Assembly: GCA_965205385.1 (NCBI GenBank) | Contig: CBDBGS010000008.1 | Location: 1,488,001 to 1,552,000, forward strand | DNA from: CATOSP01 sp965205385 | Lineage (GTDB): Bacteria; Chloroflexota; Dehalococcoidia; Lucifugimonadales; UBA3495 | DNA: 64,000 nucleotides | Reading direction: 5' to 3' | In this document: in pieces, positions 16,550 to 26,010 of the stretch | Layout: each line of letters starts with the position of its first letter | How positions within the stretch are numbered: position 1 is the stretch's first letter | The notes under the pieces: model-generated | Seen by the model: only the letters and a program-made list of their open reading frames with translations | Databases searched by the model: none | What the model was told of the DNA's origin: nothing | Program-made: the position numbers and the translations under genes

Positions 16550-18016
16550 ATGCCAGTGAATAGTGAGCCGGAGCGATCTCCACCAACCGGCGCATTCGAC
16601 CACCCTCATGAGGAGTGCGGCGTCGTTGGTGTTTACACTCCGGGAGGGGAGGCCAGTCTTCAGGCGTACTACGGCCTGTTCGCCTTGCAGCACCGTGGGC
16701 AGGAAAGCGCTGGCATTGCCTCCAGTGATGGTGAGGAGATCCACGTACACACGGAGATGGGCCTGGTAACCCAGGTCTTCCGTGAAAGGGACTTCTACAG
16801 CCTTGTCGGCGAACGCGCAATTGGCCACACCCGCTATTCCACTACCGGAAGCAGCCAGGCATGCAACGCGCAGCCGCTGCTTGTTGATGGGTACCAGGGC
16901 CGGGTGGCTCTCGCCAACAACGGCAACATCATCAACTCCCCCCAGTTGAAGGCCCAACTCCAACGCGACTGGAGTTGCACTTTCAATTCCACCACCGATT
17001 CCGAGGTGCTCGCCTACCTGCTTGCGAATGCGGATGGGCGTACCTGGGAAGAGCGAGTTTTCCACTGCATGCGGCAGTTGGAGGGGGCCTACTCTTTGGT
17101 GGCCCTCACGCGGGATACGCTGGTGGCGGCCCGCGACCCGCTGGGTATCCGCCCGCTGTGCCTCGGCAAGTTGGGAGAGGGTTGGGTGGTGGCGTCGGAG
17201 AGTTGCGCCCTAGACCATCTCGGGGCCACGTTTGTCCGGGAACTCGCCCCCGGCGAAGTGATCGTAATAGACGGGGATGGACTGCGCACGGCGACGTGGG
17301 CACGGAACTCCGGGCGGCGGGCGTTGTGCGTGTTCGAGTTGATATATTTCGCCAGACCGGACAGCATCCTTGACGGGAAGTTGGTCCATCTGGTGCGCCA
17401 GGAGTTGGGGGCCCAGTTGGCCAAAGAGCACCCGGTTGACGCCGATTTGGTAATTGGGATACCCGATTCCTCCACGGCCGCCGCGGTAGGGTACGCCCGG
17501 GAATCCGGCATCACCTTCAGCGAGGGTCTGGTTAAAAACCGGTACGTGGGGCGGACGTTCATCGAGCCGGACCAGCGTACCCGGGACCTGGGGGTTCGTC
17601 AGAAGTTCAATCCGCTAGCCGACGTAATTGCCGGGCAGAGATTGGTGGTAGTGGACGACAGCATCGTCCGTGGGACCACGACTCCCCACGTGGTGAGGCT
17701 GCTGCGCAGGGCGGGGGCCAAGGAAGTCCACCTACGGGTATGCGCGCCTCCGATCATGCACCCTTGCTATATGGGTGTGGACATGGCCAGCCGTCAAGAG
17801 TTGATCGCGGCCAATAAAACGGTTGCAGAGATTCAGGAGATGACCGGGTCGGACAGCCTGGGGTACCTGAGCGTGGCGGGACTCATGAAGGTAGTGGGAG
17901 AGGCGGAGGGCGGTTTCTGCAACGCCTGTTTCACGGGGGCGTACCCGGTGCCGGTCCAGTTGGAGTTAACGAAATTGATGCTGGAAGACTCCGAGGCGGA
18001 AGGGGCCAGTCCTTAA
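16550..18016 (+). CDS. purF: Amidophosphoribosyltransferase
   Basis: First step of purine synthesis: PRPP plus glutamine gives 5-phosphoribosylamine. The 488-residue protein has a short propeptide before the catalytic Cys of ECGVVGVY (Cys23), the glutaminase segment LQHRGQESAGI, and the PRPP loop VVVDDSIVRGTT. The cysteines of the Bacillus-type 4Fe-4S enzyme are all visible: CVFELIYF, PPIMHPCYMG and CNACF. So this is the self-processing, iron-sulfur PurF. The start is uncertain between ATG 16550 and GTG 16556, because the promoter overlaps the ATG. It leads a purF-purM-purH run. Confidence 0.97.
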   Translation: MPVNSEPERSPPTGAFDHPHEECGVVGVYTPGGEASLQAYYGLFALQHRGQESAGIASSDGEEIHVHTEMGLVTQVFRERDFYSLVGERAIGHTRYSTTGSSQACNAQPLLVDGYQGRVALANNGNIINSPQLKAQLQRDWSCTFNSTTDSEVLAYLLANADGRTWEERVFHCMRQLEGAYSLVALTRDTLVAARDPLGIRPLCLGKLGEGWVVASESCALDHLGATFVRELAPGEVIVIDGDGLRTATWARNSGRRALCVFELIYFARPDSILDGKLVHLVRQELGAQLAKEHPVDADLVIGIPDSSTAAAVGYARESGITFSEGLVKNRYVGRTFIEPDQRTRDLGVRQKFNPLADVIAGQRLVVVDDSIVRGTTTPHVVRLLRRAGAKEVHLRVCAPPIMHPCYMGVDMASRQELIAANKTVAEIQEMTGSDSLGYLSVAGLMKVVGEAEGGFCNACFTGAYPVPVQLELTKLMLEDSEAEGASP

Positions 18017-18053
18017 CCGGGCGGTCCAGGTTGGGAGGTAGGGGTAGTTGAGC

Positions 18054-19067
18054 ATGTCCGATTACAGGTCATCAGGCGTTGACCTGGACGCCATGGGTGC
18101 GCTCAAGGAGCGGATCAAGGCCTTTGCCACGGCTACCCACGGCCCGGAAGTCCTGAACCCCAATGGGGACTTTGCCGGACTCTACCGCCTGAACGGATAC
18201 ACCAACCCCGTCCTCGTGGCGAGCACCGACGGAGTTGGCACCAAGCTCAAGATCGCCGCTCACCTCGGCCATTTCGAGTCCATCGGCCAGGACTTGGTTA
18301 CCCTGAACGTCAACGATATCTTGACCCGCGGCGCAAAGCCTCTTTTTTTTCTGGACTATGTGGCCTTCAGCCACCTGGACGCCCAGACGATGGATACCCT
18401 TATGCGGGGCATAACCTGGGGTTGCCGGGAGGTCGGCTGCGCCCTGATCGGTGGGGAGACCGCCCAGTTACCGGGTGTCTACGGGCCGGAAGAGATGGAG
18501 TTGGCGGGATTCGTGGTTGGAGTGGTGGAGTCCGAGGGGGTGCTTAACTCCGACTCGATGAAGGCGGGGGACCTCCTGGTAGGCATCCCATCCAACGGGT
18601 TGCATACCAATGGATTTTCACTGGTGCGCCAGGTTTTCGGCATAGACGAAGACCCGTCGGCGCTGTTCCGGTTTCACGAAGAGCTGCAACACCAGCTTGG
18701 CGAAGAGCTTCTAGTCCGGCACAGGTGCTACTACCCGATGTTGGAGCCCGTTTTGGGGCTGTTGACGGGGTTGGCCCACATCACAGGAGGTGGGATCCCT
18801 GGAAAGGTGCCGCTGGTGTTGCCCGAAACCCTGTGCGCCCAGTTCGAGCAAGGTTCATGGCCTGTGCCACCGATCTTCGACGTTATCCAGCGGGAAGGCG
18901 GGGTTAGCCCTGAGGAGATGTACCGGGTGTTCAACATGGGTCTGGGGATGGTGGCCATCTGCAGCGGCGAGAGCCTGGCCGAGGTGCAAGAGAACGTACC
19001 TGACGCAGTGGTGGTTGGTAGGATCGTTGAGAGGACCGACGAAGCCAGGGTGATTTTTTCGGGCTAA
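18054..19067 (+). CDS. purM: Phosphoribosylformylglycinamidine cyclo-ligase (AIR synthetase)
   Basis: Closes FGAM to 5-aminoimidazole ribotide using ATP. The protein shows the N-terminal YRSSGVDLDA, the ATP-binding VASTDGVGTKLKIA, DLVTLNVNDI and GCALIGGETAQLPG, and LHTNGFSLVR. The length (337 residues) is standard. ATG 18054 is chosen, but TTG 18048 lies at a better distance from GGGAGG (18033-18038) and may be the true start. It follows purF by 37 bases. Confidence 0.97.
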   Translation: MSDYRSSGVDLDAMGALKERIKAFATATHGPEVLNPNGDFAGLYRLNGYTNPVLVASTDGVGTKLKIAAHLGHFESIGQDLVTLNVNDILTRGAKPLFFLDYVAFSHLDAQTMDTLMRGITWGCREVGCALIGGETAQLPGVYGPEEMELAGFVVGVVESEGVLNSDSMKAGDLLVGIPSNGLHTNGFSLVRQVFGIDEDPSALFRFHEELQHQLGEELLVRHRCYYPMLEPVLGLLTGLAHITGGGIPGKVPLVLPETLCAQFEQGSWPVPPIFDVIQREGGVSPEEMYRVFNMGLGMVAICSGESLAEVQENVPDAVVVGRIVERTDEARVIFSG

Positions 19068-19145
19068 TGGCCGCGGACGATCAAAGGGCCACATTACATA
19101 TCGACACAGTGTTCCGGATGAACTTCCTGAGTAGGATCGAAGAAC

Positions 19146-20678
19146 TTGAAAGCACTTCTGAGCGTTTACGATAAAAGCGGAATTGTTGACTTTGGCCGGA
19201 AGCTGGTTAGATCGGGTTTCGAGTTAATCAGCACGGGAGGAACCCACAACACTCTGTCCCAGGAGGGTGGGTTGCCGGTGCGGCAGGTTTCCGAGGTTAC
19301 CGGCTCTCCGGAGATTCTGGATGGCAGGGTGAAGACGCTGCACCCAACGATTTACGGTGGGCTGCTGGCCCGGCGGGACTCCCCGGATCACCTGGAGGAG
19401 TTGGCCAAACACGGGATGGAACTGATTAGCCTGGTGGCGGTGAACCTCTATCCCTTCGTGGAGACGATTAACAAGGCAGGGGTGACGCTGGACGACGCCT
19501 TGGAGAACATCGACATCGGCGGCCCAACGATGTTGCGGGCCGCGGCCAAGAACTTCCCATCGGTGGCGGTGCTTGTGGACCCGGACGATTACGGATGGGT
19601 GGGAGAGAAGTTGGCCAATGGCGGACTGAGCTTGGAAGACCGGCGCGGGTTGGCTGCAAAGGCGTTCCGGCACGTGGCCACCTATGATGCCGCAGTCACC
19701 GGATACCTGACAGGCGGCGATGGAGCCGACGACCCATTGACTCCTGACCTGGCCATCGGCCTGAGCCAGGTCTCCAGGTTGCGTTACGGGGAGAACCCCC
19801 ACCAGGCCGGGGCGCTGTACGTGCCCGCGAGCGGCTCATCGGGTGGGATCGCCAACGCCAGGCAGTTGCACGGCCGGGAGCTTTCATACAACAATCTGAT
19901 GGACGCCGACGCCGCTTGGCGAGTGGTAAGCGACTTCCCTGAATCCACGGTGGCGGTGATCAAGCACGCCAACCCGTGCGGACTTGCCAGCCACGCCGAC
20001 CAGACCGAAGCGTACCGCCGGGCTTTCGACGGTGACACGGTCTCGGCGTTCGGCGGAATCGTGGGTTTCAACCGCACCGTTACGGCCGCCTCGGCCGAGG
20101 CGATGGGGCCAGTGTTCTACGAAGTGGTTGCCGCGCCGGACTACGAACCGGAGGCGCTGGAAATCCTGCAACGCAAGAGGAACTTGCGGATTCTGGCGGT
20201 AGATTCCGGCTCCGGGGGGCTGCCTTACGATATCCGTCCGATCACCGGGGGTCTGCTAATCCAAACCCCCGACGCGATAGACGAGGACCCCACCGGTTGG
20301 GAAGCGGTGACCGAACGCAAGCCTACGGATGCGGAATTGAACGACCTGGCGTTCGCCTGGAAAGCAGGGAAGCACATCAAGTCCAACGCGATTGTTTTTG
20401 CCAAGGACCGTACCCTGGTAGGAATGGGGGCCGGGCAACCCAACCGAGTCGTGAGCGTGCATCTTTCGGGCCGAATAGCCGGGGAGAAGTCCCAGGGCGC
20501 GGCGCTGGCGTCGGACGCATTCTTCCCGTTCCCTGACAACATCGAGCTGGCTGCCGAAGCCGGAATCGCCGCCATTGTGCAGCCGGGAGGGTCGATTCGG
20601 GACGATGAGGTCATCGAGGCCGCCAACAAGGCAGGCATCGCGATGGTCTTCACCCGGGTAAGGCACTTCCGGCACTGA
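19146..20678 (+). CDS. purH: Bifunctional AICAR transformylase/IMP cyclohydrolase
   Basis: The last two steps to IMP: formylation of AICAR and ring closure. The N-terminal MGS-like cyclohydrolase domain (ALLSVYDKSGIVDF, STGGTHNTL, RVKTLHPTIYGGLL) covers residues 1-140, and the transformylase domain includes LRYGENPHQAGALY, IKHANPCGLA and SNAIVFAKD. The C-terminus ends in VFTRVRHFRH, the normal end. The length of 510 is standard. It starts with TTG at 19146; the conserved N-terminus allows no other start. Confidence 0.97.
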   Translation: MKALLSVYDKSGIVDFGRKLVRSGFELISTGGTHNTLSQEGGLPVRQVSEVTGSPEILDGRVKTLHPTIYGGLLARRDSPDHLEELAKHGMELISLVAVNLYPFVETINKAGVTLDDALENIDIGGPTMLRAAAKNFPSVAVLVDPDDYGWVGEKLANGGLSLEDRRGLAAKAFRHVATYDAAVTGYLTGGDGADDPLTPDLAIGLSQVSRLRYGENPHQAGALYVPASGSSGGIANARQLHGRELSYNNLMDADAAWRVVSDFPESTVAVIKHANPCGLASHADQTEAYRRAFDGDTVSAFGGIVGFNRTVTAASAEAMGPVFYEVVAAPDYEPEALEILQRKRNLRILAVDSGSGGLPYDIRPITGGLLIQTPDAIDEDPTGWEAVTERKPTDAELNDLAFAWKAGKHIKSNAIVFAKDRTLVGMGAGQPNRVVSVHLSGRIAGEKSQGAALASDAFFPFPDNIELAAEAGIAAIVQPGGSIRDDEVIEAANKAGIAMVFTRVRHFRH

Positions 20679-20804
20679 TATAGCGTAAACCGGTCAATCC
20701 CGGGGTGAAGTGGAGGACGTAGAGATGATGAAGGGGTTGAGTCCCAGACGTTGCGATTACCGGCTGTCCTTTGAACTTACGGCCCATCGGGCTTGGAGCT
20801 AGGG

Positions 20805-21554
20805 ATGGCCGCCACAGTTGACCTGGTTATTCCGGTGTACAACGAGGAGCAAGCGCTGCCTCGTTCCATCCTCATATTGACCGACTTCCTCAAGGACAAT
20901 TTGCCCAATCCGTGGCGGGTTGTCATTGCGGACAACGCGTCCACCGATGACACGCGGTCCGTCTCCGAGATGCTGTGTGATAGGTACGGCGGGGTCAGTT
21001 ACTTGCATCTGCCGCAGAAGGGCCGGGGGCGGGCGCTGCGAACCGCCTGGATGGACAGCACGGCAGAGATCGTGAGTTACATGGACGTTGATCTCTCCAC
21101 CGACCTGGCTCATTTTCCCCAGCTTGTACGGGCCCTGGAAACGGGGGACCACATTTCGGTGGGGAGCCGTTTGAGCAAGGGGTCAAGGGTCACCAGGTCC
21201 CTAAAGCGGGAAGTGGTTTCCCGCGGTTACAATCTGATGGTCAGGTCGATGTTCTTCGCCGGATTCCCCGATGCCCAGTGCGGTTTCAAGGCCCTGACCC
21301 GGCAGGCCGCCCATGCCATTGTGCCGCAGATCAAGAACGATAACTGGTTCTTCGATACAGAGCTATTGTTGATTGCCGCCAAGCGAGGCTACCGTATCAG
21401 GTCAATCCCGGTGAAATGGGACGACGATCCCAGTAGCACGGTAAACGTGGTCAGCACAGCGGCGGAGGATGTCAGGGGCCTGTTGCGGCTGCGATTTGGG
21501 GGTATCCCGCCGGTGGAGGCGCCGGATGACCGGCTGCCGGGGTCCGGATCCTAG
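20805..21554 (+). CDS. Family 2 glycosyltransferase, ALG5/DPM1-like
   Basis: A 249-residue GT-A glycosyltransferase. It opens with VDLVIPVYNEEQALP, has IADNASTDDT and the metal-binding DVDLSTD, and the acceptor-side motif DAQCGFKALTR followed by NWFFDTELL. This pattern matches dolichyl/polyprenyl-phosphate sugar transferases, which load a sugar from a nucleotide onto a lipid phosphate. There is no C-terminal membrane domain. ATG 20805 with GGAG upstream is preferred to TTG 20793. Confidence 0.85.
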   Translation: MAATVDLVIPVYNEEQALPRSILILTDFLKDNLPNPWRVVIADNASTDDTRSVSEMLCDRYGGVSYLHLPQKGRGRALRTAWMDSTAEIVSYMDVDLSTDLAHFPQLVRALETGDHISVGSRLSKGSRVTRSLKREVVSRGYNLMVRSMFFAGFPDAQCGFKALTRQAAHAIVPQIKNDNWFFDTELLLIAAKRGYRIRSIPVKWDDDPSSTVNVVSTAAEDVRGLLRLRFGGIPPVEAPDDRLPGSGS

Positions 21555-21708
21555 CCTAGGAGCCTGTCCAAAGATTCGATCTCGAATACTATAATCGTTG
21601 GTAATCGGTTTGGCGGTTACTAAATAGACCTACACATGAACCAATAGCGTTGCCGTGCAAGCCATCATAGCCGATATACGTTGCCATCATTAAATATCGG
21701 ACAGACTC

Positions 21709-21775
21709 CTAGACCGAGCCTGACCCCCTCAGTCTGGGGTCTAAGACGTCTCGAAGGGCGCCGCTCAGCGGATTC
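21709..21775 (-). pseudogene. 3' remnant of an ABC permease gene
   Basis: Positions 21722-21775 closely repeat 21893-21946, the 3' end of the intact permease gene just downstream. On the minus strand it still reads NPLSGALRDVLDPRLRG followed by a stop (TAG at 21711-21709), the C-terminal signature of DppC-type permeases. Upstream sequence does not continue the gene. This is a leftover from an earlier duplicate or a recombination event. The rest of the 21555-21880 gap shows no gene. Confidence 0.7.
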
Positions 21776-21880
21776 TACGCGGAGACTTTAGTGGTCGTGT
21801 CGTCTGTCCCATAAGGGTGGACTCCGGTTGCGTATCCCTGTATGGCAAGTCCCCGTTCCACCCTTTTGGCCCCGCCTAAC

Positions 21881-22798
21881 TTAGGCGGCGTTGGTCCCTC
21901 TCAGTCTGGGGTCTAGGACGTCTCTGAGGGCGTCGCCCAAGACGTTCCAGGCAAACACCACGATGAAGATGGCGGCTCCTGGGAAGATCGCCACCCACCA
22001 CGCCACCGTCACGTTGGCCGCAGCTCCATTGAGCATCCCGCCCCAAGATGGCACATTCGGCGGAGTTCCCACGCCCAGGAAGCTCAGGCCCGCCTCGGCG
22101 ATGATAGCTCCTCCCAGGTGCAGGGTGACGATGACTATATAGAGCGCGAAGCAGTTGGGGATGATATGGCGCATGATGATCCGCCAGTTACCCGCCCCGA
22201 CCGCGCTGGCTGCCAGGACGTAGTCCATCTCCTTTATGGCGAGGGCTTGGGAACGGAGTATCCGGGCGGTACTGGGTATATAGGCGATACTCAAGGCGAG
22301 AACGACGTTGTTCAGGGATGCTCCCAGGGCGGCCATGATGGCGAGAATAAGTATGAGTCCAGGGAACGCCATCATAGCGTCGATGATGCGTTGGACTATC
22401 AGATCGACCCTGCCTCCGAAGTGTACGCTGGCCACTCCAGCGACCATGCCGATGGTGGAACCGACCAAGGAACTGAGGATGCCCACGTACAAGGATATTC
22501 TCGCCCCGTAAATCAGTCTGCTGTACATGTCCCGTCCGAGGCGGTCCCCCCCAAGCCACCGTTCAGCGCCCGGCGGGGCGAATTGCTGGGCTACGCTGCT
22601 CTCGTAGGGGTCATGGGTCCTGATCACGGGGGCGAGCAAGGCGACGAGGACTAGCAAGATCGACACCGCCGCTCCGAACGCGCCCAGGGGCTTGTGGGTG
22701 ATGAAAAAGATCACATTTTGGCTAAGGGTCCGCTTGGGGCGCAGGGCCCCTGACGTAGGCTCCCGGGGTAGCACCTCTGCGGCTCTATCTACGCTCAT
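21881..22798 (-). CDS. Peptide/nickel-type ABC transporter permease (DppC-like)
   Basis: A 305-residue inner-membrane permease with about six hydrophobic spans. An N-terminal hydrophilic tail precedes the first span (LGAFGAAVSILLVLVALLAP), and the second half carries the BPD_transp_1 coupling region with ALSIAYIPSTARILRSQALA and the EAA-like loop AAGNWRI-like GAGNWRIIMRHIIPN. The C-terminus is GDALRDVLDPRLRG. It would pair with the DppB-like permease 27 bases upstream to import peptides or similar oligomers. No ATPase gene is in the cluster. Confidence 0.92.
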   Translation of the reverse strand: MSVDRAAEVLPREPTSGALRPKRTLSQNVIFFITHKPLGAFGAAVSILLVLVALLAPVIRTHDPYESSVAQQFAPPGAERWLGGDRLGRDMYSRLIYGARISLYVGILSSLVGSTIGMVAGVASVHFGGRVDLIVQRIIDAMMAFPGLILILAIMAALGASLNNVVLALSIAYIPSTARILRSQALAIKEMDYVLAASAVGAGNWRIIMRHIIPNCFALYIVIVTLHLGGAIIAEAGLSFLGVGTPPNVPSWGGMLNGAAANVTVAWWVAIFPGAAIFIVVFAWNVLGDALRDVLDPRLRGTNAA

Positions 22799-22825
22799 CT
22801 CTCTCCATGTTGGTCCCGATGTAGG

Positions 22826-23791
22826 TTATGCGTAGCGGATTCTGGGATTGAGCAAGGCGTACAGCAAGTCCATCAGTACGTTGAGTATCAGTACGATGAC
22901 CGCGATAAGCAGGACCACCGCCTGGATCATGGGGAAGTCCCGATTGAATATGCTGGTGACCAGCAGGCGGCCCATTCCGGGGACCAGGAATATGACTTCG
23001 ATGATAACCGTGCCGGAGAGTAGCCTTCCAAACTCGTAACCGAAAACGGTAACGACGGGTAGCAAGGCATTCTTCAGGGCATGCCGGAAGATGACCACCC
23101 GTTCCGAGAGTCCTTTGGCCCTGGCTGTCCTGATATAGTCGTCGTGTAGCACTTCCAACATGGCGGAGCGAGTGATCCTGGCAATGAAAGCCATGTTCGA
23201 TGTGCCCAGCGCGATGGCGGGGAAGATCATCTGTTGCATGTTGGACCACGGGTCGTCCCATACGCTGGCGTAACCCAAGGGAGGGAAATAGCCGAAGGAA
23301 AGCACCAGGAAGAGGATGATCATGATGGCGACCCAGAAGTTGGGCAGCGCGATCCCCGTGATGGTGATCATCCTGGTTATGTAGTCACCGACCGTATCCT
23401 GCTTGATTGCGGAGTAAACGCCGAGGGGGACTGCGACGACGCTTGCCAGCAATACCGACATTAGCCCCAACTCTATGGTGACGGGCAACCGCTCCGCGAT
23501 ATCGTCGTAGACCGGCGTTCTGAAGAAGTAGGATTCTCCAAAGTCCAATCGAAGCATTTTCCACATCCAGTCCGTGTACTGGATGTAAATAGGCCTGTCC
23601 GTCCCCAACTTGGCGCGCATAGCTTGGAGCTGTTCCTGGGTGTACTGCTCTTCGGCGTCGTCGCCGGTCCCGGCCAGAAGCAGGACCGCGGGATCACCTG
23701 GGACCACACGGAGGATTACGAATACCGCTATGGTCACCAGGAGCAGAGTGGGGAAGAACAAGAGCACCCGTTTGGTCAAATAAACGCGCAT
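22826..23791 (-). CDS. Peptide/nickel-type ABC transporter permease (DppB-like)
   Basis: A 321-residue membrane protein with about six spans. It begins MRVYLTKRVLLFFPTLLLV, has the family hallmark VVPGDPAVLL near residue 28, and the EAA coupling loop (ARAKGLSERVVIFRHALKNA) near residue 220. The end LNPRIRYA is also typical. It lies between the binding protein and the DppC-like permease in the usual gene order. Confidence 0.93.
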   Translation of the reverse strand: MRVYLTKRVLLFFPTLLLVTIAVFVILRVVPGDPAVLLLAGTGDDAEEQYTQEQLQAMRAKLGTDRPIYIQYTDWMWKMLRLDFGESYFFRTPVYDDIAERLPVTIELGLMSVLLASVVAVPLGVYSAIKQDTVGDYITRMITITGIALPNFWVAIMIILFLVLSFGYFPPLGYASVWDDPWSNMQQMIFPAIALGTSNMAFIARITRSAMLEVLHDDYIRTARAKGLSERVVIFRHALKNALLPVVTVFGYEFGRLLSGTVIIEVIFLVPGMGRLLVTSIFNRDFPMIQAVVLLIAVIVLILNVLMDLLYALLNPRIRYA

Positions 23792-23900
23792 GTCTCCACC
23801 TGATAGCTGGCCAAAGAAGATTATCTAAGTGGCCCTGGGATTCCTGGGAAGGCCGGGCCCCACAGGAGCCCGGCCTAGCTTGCATGAATGAAACCTGGGA

Positions 23901-25786
23901 CTACTCGCAGGCAGGGTCGCACCAGATGTGTTCGTGTTTCAAATCGCCGTAGATCGTGGGCTCCATGTGGAAGCCCTGGATGCGGTTGTCAATGGGCATT
24001 GCCCGCACGGTCCAATATAGGCCAACGTAGGCGTTGTCTTCGTTGACGAAAATATCGTTGATCTTCAGGATCAGCTCCTTCCGCTTGTCCGCGTCCAACT
24101 CCTTCGTTTGTTCAAGGTGGAGTTCCTGTACGCCTTCCGGCACCCAGCCCTGGCCGACTGCTCCGCCGCCCGCCCACCTGGCGAAGGTGGTCTTTTCATG
24201 GTAACGCCGCATCACGCCGTCGGGGTCAGCCAGGTTGAACGAGGAACCCTGGGCGAAGAATTGGAAGTTCCCCAAATCGTACTGGGCGTAGCCTGCCGCG
24301 CTGTCGTAGAGCTTGAGGGTGGCGTTGATGTTCAGGTGTTTCTTGAGCTGTTCCGCCACCAGCGCCACGACGTCGGCATAGTCGCCGCCGGCGCTGCTTC
24401 TAGTTGCCAACTCGACGTCGAAGCCGTTGGCGAATCCAGCTTCTTCCATAAGCCTCTTGGCCTCGGCTAGGTCATCCGGGTGCTTCTCACCGTTCAGTTC
24501 ACGGAACCCTGGGAATTGGGCCGCTTCTTCGTCGGTGTAGCTGAACCATAGCCCCGGTGGAAGAGGGGTTCCGAGCATCTCTCTGCCGCCGCTCATGGTC
24601 TGGATAATTGGCTGGCGGTGGATGGCAAGGCTTATGGCGTGCCGCACCCGCTTGTCGTTAAACGGCGCTTTACTGGTGTTAAGGACCAGCCCGCGCAGGC
24701 CCGTAGGGCCGGCCCAGTACGTCGTATGCGTCTGTTCCAGGTCCTTTTGCAGTTCCAACATTTGCAGTGGAGTCAGGCCCGAAATTGCGATAGGCCGCAA
24801 CACCTGACCGGACTTGTATGCCGCGATGGTGGAGGTGGGGTCCTTGATTATGAAGTGGGTCATACCGTCGATCCGGGGGTAACCCTCTTTCCAGTATCCG
24901 TCCCACTTCTCATACTCGTTCTTGACGTCTTTGGTGTAGCCGAGGTGTTTGAAGGGTCCGGACCCGTTTAAGTCCTCGGACATGTACACGGTCTGCAGCT
25001 TTCCCTCGTCCAGCACCGAGTGTCTGGGCTGTACGACCAGGGTGGCGATGGCCATTTTGGGCAGGAAACCCGGCGCGGGGAAATTCAAGGTGACTTCAAC
25101 GGTCTTCTCGTCGACGGCCCTGGAATTGCCGGGGCTGTAGGAGGTCTTGATCATAATGGTGGACGACCTCGTCTGCTCCTTCATGATGTCGAAGCACGTG
25201 GGGCACACCAAACTATCCATACTGAAGACTACGTCTTCGGCGGTGACGGGTTTACCGTCGTGCCACGTGGCGTCCTTGAGGCGGAATACGTAGGTCAACC
25301 CGTCCGGAAGTAGTTCCCAGCTCTCGGCCAGATCTCCCGTGAGATCGCCAACCTCCTCGGTTTCCGGGTTAAACTGGATCAATCCGTTGAACATGGGGCC
25401 AGCGTTCTTCATGTGGGTGTATCCCCATTCGTGGATATGCCTCCTGGTGGGCACAGCACTGTCGCTAAAGGGGATGTGACCGCCGTATTTGTGTCCTCCA
25501 CGGGCTGCTGGGTAGGGATGGCGGTGGGCGCCGCAGTGGGTTGGGCGGGAGGTTGTTGGCCCGACGCCGTGGTAGACGGAAGAGTCGGGCGTGCCTGGGG
25601 AATGGCGGCGAGGGGAGTGGGAGTAGCTTCGGCTTTTTGCTCCACGGCGGGCGCTTGGGCTGGCGCGGCGGTGGTCTCCTGCTGTTCCGGAGCGGCTGTA
25701 CCTCCGCAAGCGATGATTAGAGCGAGGGCAATTAACGCAGGAAATATTGCGAATATCCGGGACCTTCTAAACCAACTAGACTTCAT
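23901..25786 (-). CDS. ABC transporter solute-binding lipoprotein (SBP_bac_5), frameshifted
   Basis: The mature binding domain (KYGGHIPFSDSAVP onward to the stop at 23901) is intact, with PETEEVGDLTGDLAESW and FRLKDATWHDGKPVTAEDV typical of family 5 binding proteins. The N-terminus lies in another frame: ATG 25786, preceded by GGAGG, opens a lipoprotein signal (IFAIFPALIALALIIACGG, lipobox LIIAC) and a long Ala/Pro/Thr/Gln linker. The two frames meet near 25490, where VEDTN gives way to KYGGHI. A single-base indel must be assumed; the long intact remainder argues for a sequence error or very recent mutation. The predicted role is capture of peptides or other solutes outside the membrane. Confidence 0.85.
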
Positions 25787-25896
25787 TGATGTTCCTCCAA
25801 CAATCAAATACGGAAATCGATTGATAATTCGACGAATTACATGGAAAGATGCCGGGAACGTCTCCATTTAATGAACTTGGTCTCTTCAACAAAGTG

Positions 25897-25912
25897 TGTG
25901 ACGCATATCACA
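25897..25912. promoter_or_regulatory. CRP-like operator palindrome
   Basis: TGTGACGCATATCACA is an exact TGTGA-N6-TCACA palindrome, the consensus for CRP/FNR-superfamily cAMP-responsive regulators. It sits in the AT-rich gap between the divergent binding-protein gene (start 25786) and SDR gene (start 26011), about 110 and 98 bases from each. Confidence 0.55.
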
Positions 25913-26010
25913 ATGCTCCACATTATTATCCGAACCGGAAAAGCGCTGGGACAATTTAGACTATTACGTCTTGGAAAGTCAATACCGACTCGACCCTAGG
26001 AGTGAACGCG

